Part shown: in pieces, positions 58,061 through 64,000 of the stretch
Layout: each line of letters opens with the position of its first letter
Numbering within the stretch: the first letter of the stretch is position 1
Assembly (NCBI GenBank): GCA_018262895.1
Contig: JADFDJ010000008.1
Coordinates: forward strand, 1 to 64,000
Direction of reading: 5' to 3'
Source of the DNA: Methanomassiliicoccus sp.
GTDB taxonomy: Archaea > Thermoplasmatota > Thermoplasmata > Methanomassiliicoccales > Methanomassiliicoccaceae
Length of the DNA stretch: 64,000 nucleotides
Notes under the pieces: model-generated
The model's database searches: none
Seen by the model: the letters and a program-made list of their open reading frames with translations, nothing else
Told to the model about the DNA's origin: nothing
Position numbers and translations under genes: made by a program

Positions 58061-60679
58061 ATGTCGCAGTATGAAGCAGTAGAGACCGAGAGGAAGTGGC
58101 AGCAGAAGTGGAAGGAATGGGAGCTGTACAGGTTCGACCCCAATTCGACCGCTCCCGTATACAGCATCGACAACCCTCCCCGGTACACGTCCGGCTCCCT
58201 GCATCTGGGACACGCCACCGGCTATTCCTTGATCGATTTCGCGGCCCGCTACAAGAGGATGCGGGGCCACAACGTATTCTTCCCCCTGTGCTTCGACGTC
58301 AACGGGACGCCGACCGAGGTAAAGGTGGAGAAGAAGCACGACATCACCAAGCTCACCATGCCCCGGCAGGAGTACATCCACCTGTGCTCGGAGTTCGCCA
58401 ACTCCTTCATAGATGAGATGACCAGGCAGTTCGAGGTGCTGGGGGAGAGCATGGACCCCTCCATCTACTACCAGACCGACGCCCCCTACTACCGCCGCAT
58501 CACCCAGATCACCTTCCTCCGCCTCCTGAAGAAGGACCTGGTCTACAAGGGAACGTACCCTGTGAACTGGTGCCCCTCGTGCATCACCGCCCTCGCGGAC
58601 GCCGAGGTGGAGTACTCGGACAACGTCACCAAGCTGAACTACATCAAGTTCCGCGTGCAGGGAACTGATGAGGACATAATCATCGCCACCACCCGCCCCG
58701 AGCTGATCTGCGCGTGCCAGCTGGTGGCAGTGTCCCCGGAGGACAAGGAGAAGGTCTCCTTGGTGGGGAAGACGCTGCTGACGCCCCTTTACGGCAAGGG
58801 CATAAAGGTCATCGCCGACGACAAGGTGGACCCCCAGTTCGGTACCGGCGTGGTGATGATCTGCACCATCGGGGACAAGACCGACCTGGAGTGGGTGATG
58901 AAGTACAACCTTCCGCTGGAGAAGGCCATCGACGAGCAGGGGAAGATGACCTCTCTCGCAGGAAAGTACCAGGGCCTCTCCGTGAAGGAGGCCAAGCAGG
59001 CGGTCATAGAGGACCTCAAGGCCGCCGGGCTGGTTATCAAGCAGGAGGAGGTGAAGCAGAACGTCGGCGGTTGCTGGCGCTGCCACACTCCTATCGAGTT
59101 CCTGCAGGTCCCTCAGTGGTTCCTGCGCACCATGCAGTTCAAGGAGCAGGTATTGAAGCTCGCGGATGAGGTCGAGTGGCACCCGGAGTTCATGAAGGTG
59201 CGCTTAAAGGACTGGGTGGAGAGCCTGCAGTGGGACTGGGTCATATCCAGGCAGAGGTTCTTCGCCACTCCGATACCTGTATGGGAGTGCGAGGACTGCG
59301 GCTATGTCGTGCCAGCCAAGGAGGAGGATTGCTACGTAGATCCAACGGTGGACAAGCCGCCCGTGGAGCGCTGCCCCCTTTGCGGCGGGAAGCTGGTCGG
59401 CTGCCAGGACGTCTTCGACACGTGGATGGACTCCAGCATCTCCCCCCTGTTCAACACGCACTGGGAGAGGAACCCCGCGCTGTTCGACCGCCTCTACCCC
59501 ATGTCCATGAGGCCCCAGAGCCACGACATCATCAGGACGTGGGCGTTCTACACCCTGCTGCGGTGCTACCTGATGACCGACAGAAGGCCGTGGGACCACA
59601 TAATGATCCACGGGTTCATCATGGCGCCTGATGGCACACCAATGCACTCCTCGCTGGGCAATGTGATCGATCCCGTGCCCATCCTCGAGGAGTACGGAGC
59701 GGACGCGCTGCGCTACTATGCCTGCACCTGCGCCCTGGGTGAGGACAACGCCTTCCGGGAGAAGGACGTCATCCATGGCAAGCGGTTGGCGACCAAGCTT
59801 TGGAACATCGGCAAGTTCACCAACATGGTGGTGAAGGAGCGCCCGGAGATGAGGGGCCTCCAGCCCCTCGACCGGTGGATCCTGAGCCGCTACTCCAAGG
59901 TGGTCAGGGAGACGACGCAGTTCTACGAGGACTACCAGTTCGACAAGGCCATGAGGGTGGTCGAGGACTTCGCCTGGCATGAGTATGCGGACCACTACCT
60001 GGAGCTGGTGAAGTACCGGACCCGGGAGGGGGACGACGGTGTACGTTTCACCCTCTACACGATCACACTGGGCATCGCCAAGATGCTGGCCCCCCTATTG
60101 CCGCATGTCACCGAGGACATCTACCAGGACGGGTTCGGCGCCATGGACGGGGCCAGGAGCGTTCACGTTTCCACATGGCCGGAGCCGGTGCTGTTCTCCG
60201 ATGAGGATGAGGTCCGCGGGGACCTGGTGAAGGACGTGGTCAGCGCCATCCGCTCCTGGAAGGCGGAGAGGAAGCTGCCTCTCAATAGGGAGCTGGAGCT
60301 CGTGGAGCTGATCGGGCCGTCGGCACCGTCCCTGGTGGGCTACGAGAAGGACATCCTGGAGACCTCCCGGGCTAAGGAGCTGAAGATCGTCACCGAGGCC
60401 GACCTGGAGCAGAAGGTCGTGGCCATTAAGCCGGTGAAATCAAAGGTCGGTCCCACCTTCAAGACCAAGGGCAAGGAGGTCCTGGACATGCTATCGGCGA
60501 TCGACCCGCAGGAGGCCGCGGCCGCCCTGGACAAGGGCGCCCTGGAGCTGGTCCTCTCGGACGGGAGCAAGGTAGAACTCGATCCCAGCTTCGTGGAGGT
60601 ACAGAAGAAGCTCATGATCGAGGGGAAGGCCGTGGAGACGCTGCAGGTGAGAGACATCCTCATCGCTGTCAGCCCCTGA
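58061..60679 (+). CDS. valS: Valyl-tRNA synthetase
   Basis: Class I synthetase of 872 aa (ATG 58061; ATG 58052 also possible). HIGH appears as SGSLHLGHATG. The editing domain with ATTRPEL, a zinc site (WCPSC, later CEDCG...CPLCGG), DVFDTWMDSSISP, and the C-terminal helical domain are present. The KMSKS loop is TPMHSSLGN (near residues 526-534), so the usual second Lys is Ser and the first is Pro. A CTATACC box centred about 26 nt before 58061 predicts a leaderless start. Confidence 0.95.
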   Translation: MSQYEAVETERKWQQKWKEWELYRFDPNSTAPVYSIDNPPRYTSGSLHLGHATGYSLIDFAARYKRMRGHNVFFPLCFDVNGTPTEVKVEKKHDITKLTMPRQEYIHLCSEFANSFIDEMTRQFEVLGESMDPSIYYQTDAPYYRRITQITFLRLLKKDLVYKGTYPVNWCPSCITALADAEVEYSDNVTKLNYIKFRVQGTDEDIIIATTRPELICACQLVAVSPEDKEKVSLVGKTLLTPLYGKGIKVIADDKVDPQFGTGVVMICTIGDKTDLEWVMKYNLPLEKAIDEQGKMTSLAGKYQGLSVKEAKQAVIEDLKAAGLVIKQEEVKQNVGGCWRCHTPIEFLQVPQWFLRTMQFKEQVLKLADEVEWHPEFMKVRLKDWVESLQWDWVISRQRFFATPIPVWECEDCGYVVPAKEEDCYVDPTVDKPPVERCPLCGGKLVGCQDVFDTWMDSSISPLFNTHWERNPALFDRLYPMSMRPQSHDIIRTWAFYTLLRCYLMTDRRPWDHIMIHGFIMAPDGTPMHSSLGNVIDPVPILEEYGADALRYYACTCALGEDNAFREKDVIHGKRLATKLWNIGKFTNMVVKERPEMRGLQPLDRWILSRYSKVVRETTQFYEDYQFDKAMRVVEDFAWHEYADHYLELVKYRTREGDDGVRFTLYTITLGIAKMLAPLLPHVTEDIYQDGFGAMDGARSVHVSTWPEPVLFSDEDEVRGDLVKDVVSAIRSWKAERKLPLNRELELVELIGPSAPSLVGYEKDILETSRAKELKIVTEADLEQKVVAIKPVKSKVGPTFKTKGKEVLDMLSAIDPQEAAAALDKGALELVLSDGSKVELDPSFVEVQKKLMIEGKAVETLQVRDILIAVSP

Positions 60680-60723
60680 CCAGTCTACCTTCCAGTAGTC
60701 AATAATGAGAACTGAAAAGTGAG

Positions 60724-60734
60724 CAAAATATAAA
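60724..60734 (+). promoter_or_regulatory. Promoter of tRNA-Gly
   Basis: AAAATATAAAT centred about 34 nt upstream of the first tRNA base, preceded by GAGC as BRE-like bases. Confidence 0.55.
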
Positions 60735-60762
60735 TGGGAGAAGCTTGTTCACAGTGGCACAC

Positions 60763-60835
60763 GCGGGCGTAGTGTAGTTGGTTATCACTTAACCTTGCCA
60801 AGGTTAGAACACGGGTTCGAATCCCGTCGCCCGCA
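60763..60835 (+). tRNA. tRNA-Gly(GCC)
   Basis: Acceptor GCGGGCG/CGCCCGC, anticodon stem AACCT/AGGTT with loop TGCCA region giving GCC, T-loop TTCGAAT, discriminator A. No CCA is encoded and no intron is present, unlike the other two tRNAs of the window. It lies after valS. Confidence 0.96.
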
Positions 60836-61163
60836 CTTCTATACATAACCAGGTAGTCACTTATTTTTCCACATTATCGGCGAGGGAACTCCATCCATTC
60901 GTAAAGTATCATAAAGACCCTGGGTTCGCCATCGCGCCCTCTTCCCCGTGCCACTTCGACAGAAATAATATAACGAACAAGAACTAGGTCCTTCAACCTT
61001 GAGAATCTAAGTTCCTTTAATTGAAGCGCGACACAGATGCACGCTGATGCGTTGTTAGTAAGTTTAGAGTCCTCCTAAAAAGATAGTATAATATTTATCT
61101 TGTTATCAATAAGAATATACACATTCCGTGGGATACGACGGCTTGTTTTATGGGGCGTGACAG
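60836..61163. other. AT-rich intergenic region
   Basis: 328 bp without a gene. A T-run (TTATTTTTCC, about 60860) after the tRNA may end its transcript. Further on, GTATAATATTTATC (about 61085-61098) is a likely promoter for the next gene, inside an imperfect dyad GATA...TATC. The composition is much more AT-rich than the genes. Confidence 0.5.
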
Positions 61164-61931
61164 GTGAACGACAGCACGACGATGAAGGATGCGGAAGGCG
61201 GGTCTATCATGTCTAGATATGTGCTCACGACACCTATGAAGGCGGCTATCATCCTGGCCACATTCGCGACGCTGCTGTTCACAGCCACCTCAGATGTTCA
61301 GAGATATGGACCGATCCTATTCTATCTGTATGGCTCCCTGCCCTTTGCCTACATCTTCACGTATCTGAAGACAGGGAAGCGCATCTATGAGGAGAACTCC
61401 ACCAATGTTGGTGTGGCCAATTCCTATAACACAGCGGGGATGCTCGTTGGGACTCTTACGGTCATGGGAGAGATCTCAAAAGGCCTGCTCCCCCTGCTGG
61501 TATCCTTCCTGTTCTTCGGATACTCACTGGATGTCTCCGCGTACCTCCTGATCGGGTCCCTCCTGGGCACCAATTTCTCCTTGTTCCTAAAGCTCAAGGG
61601 AGGGATGGGCACCACCATGATGCTGTGGTCCTTCCTTTTCCTCTCCCCCTTTCTGCTTCTTACCATCCTGGTATTGATGGTGATATGCCTTAAGTTCATG
61701 AAGAAGACCTATCATGTGGCCCCCTTCGTCTATGGTATGGCCCCCATACTGGCTCTGATCATAGATGGTCGAATGACATTGGTACTACTGGCTCTTTATG
61801 TCGCTGCCCTGTACATTGTCAAGTTCAGGCCGGAGATGGACGACTTCAGGTACGGCCATTCGAAAAAGTTCTCCATGGGAAAGAGATCTATGGATCTTCC
61901 CCCTCAGGATCAAGATACACCAGACCCTTGA
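61164..61931 (+). CDS. PlsY-like membrane protein, divergent
   Basis: About 255 aa (GTG start; internal ATGs at 61182 and 61209 are alternatives), six or seven helices. Three stretches align with PlsY acyl-phosphate:glycerol-3-phosphate acyltransferase: GSLPFAYI, NSTNVGVANSYNTAG and GTNFSLFLKLKGGMGTT. In PlsY the last reads GHNFPVFLxFKGGKGVAT, so the His, Lys and other catalytic positions are changed. Archaea build ether lipids and do not need this acyltransferase, so a different lipid-related function or a non-enzyme is likely. It overlaps the next gene (convergent) by 44 nt. Confidence 0.6.
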   Translation: MNDSTTMKDAEGGSIMSRYVLTTPMKAAIILATFATLLFTATSDVQRYGPILFYLYGSLPFAYIFTYLKTGKRIYEENSTNVGVANSYNTAGMLVGTLTVMGEISKGLLPLLVSFLFFGYSLDVSAYLLIGSLLGTNFSLFLKLKGGMGTTMMLWSFLFLSPFLLLTILVLMVICLKFMKKTYHVAPFVYGMAPILALIIDGRMTLVLLALYVAALYIVKFRPEMDDFRYGHSKKFSMGKRSMDLPPQDQDTPDP

Positions 61932-64000
61932 ACCCATCAACAATGACCGTGGTCCTGTTCGGGATGGACATTGCATGGGGTACGGAGACCACTGCAGGTA
62001 ACCCATACTCCCGCGCCAATATGGAGCAATGGGACAGGACGCCTCCGGATTCCGACACCACCGCCGATGCTTTAGCTATGATACTGCTCCAGCTGACATC
62101 CGAATAGGGGATCACAACGATGTCCCCCTCCTCAACCGAACCGAAGTCCGATGCGCTCCTCACCAGCCTGGTTCGGCCACGATAGTAACCTTTTGAGGTG
62201 GCCAAGCCCTTGAGGACCTTGGCCTCGGTACTGATGGGCGGAGGTGCCTCCTCCCCGAAGATGACCTCCGGCAGGAGGATATCAGCCGATCTGTCCATCT
62301 CCTCCTTTCTGGAGACGATGAGGTCGCGAAGATCCTTGCTAACATCGCCGAGGGCAGTGTGCAGCTCCTCAAGGTAGAGGTAGAACACATCATCCCTGGA
62401 GTTCAGTATTCCCCTGTCTCGAAGCCGCGTCCCCAGCTCAAGGAACAATGGCCGAAACATGCCATAGCCAAGTGCGTACGCGGAACTCATCCTCTCCTTG
62501 AGCAGGGAATAGCGGGAGGCCCTGCTTGCCATGCCGTTCAGGAACAACCGTCTCATAGGCGACACGGCGATGCTGCTCAGCTGCCTGCGTCCCGCCCGCT
62601 TCTGGTTGTTCGTGGAGTTGCGGACGATGTCCATCAGGCCCTGGGGCTGCTCCCGCCAGGGCGGTCGGGTGAAGTCGTTCCCGCTCTCGCTGATGTGACC
62701 GAACCGTTCCAGGAAAGACTCCCATTCGTGCACGAACTCCTGTGCCCCTTCCACGCCCGCCATTGCCATGGGGCCCCGTTCATCGACGACCGACCTGAGC
62801 GGCGATGGCATCTGCCGATACTTCTCGTGCAGCGAACGGAGTCCGCTATCCGGATAGCAGCTCATCTGCTCCTGCTGGAGTGTGTTCCAATCGACCTCCT
62901 CCAGGCTGGTACCGCTCCTCTCCAGCAACCTCTTCAAAACACCTGTGAACATTGCAGACAGGAGCATCGTTATGATGTTGCGATACGCCGCCTCCTGGTT
63001 CAGACGCATCAGCTCATAATAACGGTCGAAAAGCTCCCCGTCGGTCATCGCAGACAGGTCCTCTTCGATCATGGAGTGGCAGGTCCGTTCATGGCTGGCG
63101 ATGAACCTTTCCGTTTTTCCAGGCCACCCCAGCTTCCCCAGGGCGAACCAGGCGATGTTGGGGGAGCGGGCCAGGACCTGAGGGGTCATACGCATCTTCA
63201 TTCCGTTCCCCATACCCTCCAGTGTCAATCTCTCCAGCGAGTCCGAGGGAAGTCCCAACGACTCCCATATCTTCCCGATCTCCCCCATGTTGAAATACAC
63301 CCGATAGTAAAACATCCTGCTGAGGGTGAATGGTTCCAGGTCCTTGCGACCGCTCAGCTGGCGGAATATCCTTATCCAGGCACCATTCAGCAGGAGTATG
63401 TTGACAGACCATACCAGCGGATGTACAGCCCCGGGGAGCATCTCCTTGGCTAGCCTGTTGGAATAGATGTTGACAGAGCTCCTAACCGTGACCGGCCTGA
63501 CCTGCAACCACCACAGGCGCTCCCCGTCATAGACCCACTCTATGTCTACGTCCATCTTGAGGCGGTCAGCGATGCGCCTTGTGCCTTTCTCAAGCTCATC
63601 TAGGAGGTCTGCGGGGACCTCCCCACCGTTCAGGTCCATCGGGTCGATGCCCTGTTGCACCAATGACTCGCCGGATCCTTTGACCGCCTCTATGACCACC
63701 TTTTTCCGACCGGTCACTGGATCGCGGCTGAAGGCCACGCCCGATATCGACGCATCGATCATTTGCTGGATGAGGACGCCCATCCGAACCTTCGCTCCCC
63801 CTATTTTACTTCGCCGTGCGTGGATGGATACGCGGGGAGCATCTGCGGATACCCATGTTCCCTCGACGGCTCTGACCAGCTCATCTAGTCCCCTAACCCC
63901 GATCCTGGATGTGAAGAGCCCTGCATACGATGATGCCGGCTGGTCCTCGACATCGGCGCTGGAACGGACCGCCCAATAGCCTGCGGATAGCTTCTTTAGC
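61888..64000 (-). CDS. PEP-synthase/rifampin phosphotransferase-like protein, partial
   Basis: At least 704 residues; the N-terminus lies beyond the right edge. Reading through to the edge gives WAVRSSADVEDQPASSYAG, the ATP-grasp signature of PEP synthases, then WVYDGERLWWLQVRPVT. A central helical region of about 370 residues and the phosphocarrier-His domain (GGVLSHCSILAREYGLPAVV) at the C-terminus follow. The PEP-binding barrel is missing, so the architecture is that of rifampin phosphotransferase (ATP-grasp, substrate domain, His domain), not PEP synthase. The natural substrate in archaea is unknown. Confidence 0.82.
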   Translation of the reverse strand, partial: LKKLSAGYWAVRSSADVEDQPASSYAGLFTSRIGVRGLDELVRAVEGTWVSADAPRVSIHARRSKIGGAKVRMGVLIQQMIDASISGVAFSRDPVTGRKKVVIEAVKGSGESLVQQGIDPMDLNGGEVPADLLDELEKGTRRIADRLKMDVDIEWVYDGERLWWLQVRPVTVRSSVNIYSNRLAKEMLPGAVHPLVWSVNILLLNGAWIRIFRQLSGRKDLEPFTLSRMFYYRVYFNMGEIGKIWESLGLPSDSLERLTLEGMGNGMKMRMTPQVLARSPNIAWFALGKLGWPGKTERFIASHERTCHSMIEEDLSAMTDGELFDRYYELMRLNQEAAYRNIITMLLSAMFTGVLKRLLERSGTSLEEVDWNTLQQEQMSCYPDSGLRSLHEKYRQMPSPLRSVVDERGPMAMAGVEGAQEFVHEWESFLERFGHISESGNDFTRPPWREQPQGLMDIVRNSTNNQKRAGRRQLSSIAVSPMRRLFLNGMASRASRYSLLKERMSSAYALGYGMFRPLFLELGTRLRDRGILNSRDDVFYLYLEELHTALGDVSKDLRDLIVSRKEEMDRSADILLPEVIFGEEAPPPISTEAKVLKGLATSKGYYRGRTRLVRSASDFGSVEEGDIVVIPYSDVSWSSIIAKASAVVSESGGVLSHCSILAREYGLPAVVSVPHAMSIPNRTTVIVDGFKGLVYLDPEGEDP

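Noticed and set aside
1-64000. CRISPR array, insertion sequence or rRNA
   Set aside because: No regularly spaced direct repeats, transposase motifs or rRNA segments were seen.

Overview
The window looks like a chromosome segment of a GC-rich euryarchaeon, most probably a methanogen of the Thermoplasmata/Methanomassiliicoccales side. This is inferred from gene content, not from a database match. Archaeal markers are the thermosome, archaeal DnaG, FBP aldolase/phosphatase, archaeal-type GluRS, AspRS and ValRS, Trm1, NreA, compact TPI and two tRNAs with bulge-helix-bulge introns. An AksA-like homocitrate synthase (coenzyme B), MptD-like dihydroneopterin aldolase and LarB/LarE point to a methanogen. 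Coding DNA is GC-rich while promoters are AT-rich with clear TATA boxes. Several genes have the TATA box about 26 nt before the start codon, so leaderless starts are common beside Shine-Dalgarno-led ones.

Layout: 0-10 kb holds a partial thermosome gene, an ABC exporter pair, an overlapping nreA/radical-SAM pair, a GNAT protein, a PolX-like protein that has lost its catalytic residues, divergent larB/larE and a hemerythrin protein. 10-20 kb holds intron-containing tRNA-Ser, a MoaD/SAMP-like protein, dnaG with a structured leader and a co-transcribed protease-less Lon-type ATPase, an exported phospholipase D protein, the fbp-tpiA gluconeogenic pair, a ferredoxin and aspS. 20-33 kb holds a decayed hemerythrin gene next to a RusA-like resolvase, a GT-C glycosyltransferase, LysE exporters, nadA, mptD, a THEP1-like NTPase with trm1, purA, a UbiD-type decarboxylase, a hydrolase, a cupin and gltX. 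33-42 kb holds the dtxR-feoB iron operon, cysE-cysS-radical SAM, a zinc-ribbon membrane protein, tRNA-Cys with an intron, and small proteins. 42-51 kb holds aksA, iscU-pyrD-pyrK facing sufS, a three-gene pilin-like operon, thpR, a PrsW-like protease and a ferredoxin. 51-64 kb holds an amidohydrolase-uspA-CBS-glyS run, two tandem CBS proteins with a ribosome-hibernation-like C-terminal domain, valS, tRNA-Gly, a PlsY-like membrane protein and a partial PEP-synthase/rifampin-phosphotransferase-like protein.

The most unusual items are the catalytically emptied PolX, the paired CBS/HPF-like proteins beside glyS and valS (possible energy-sensing control of translation), the shortened IscU facing sufS, the soluble Lon-like ATPase with an inserted zinc ribbon, the structured dnaG leader and the paired dyads between larB and larE. 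No CRISPR array, intact insertion sequence or rRNA is visible.
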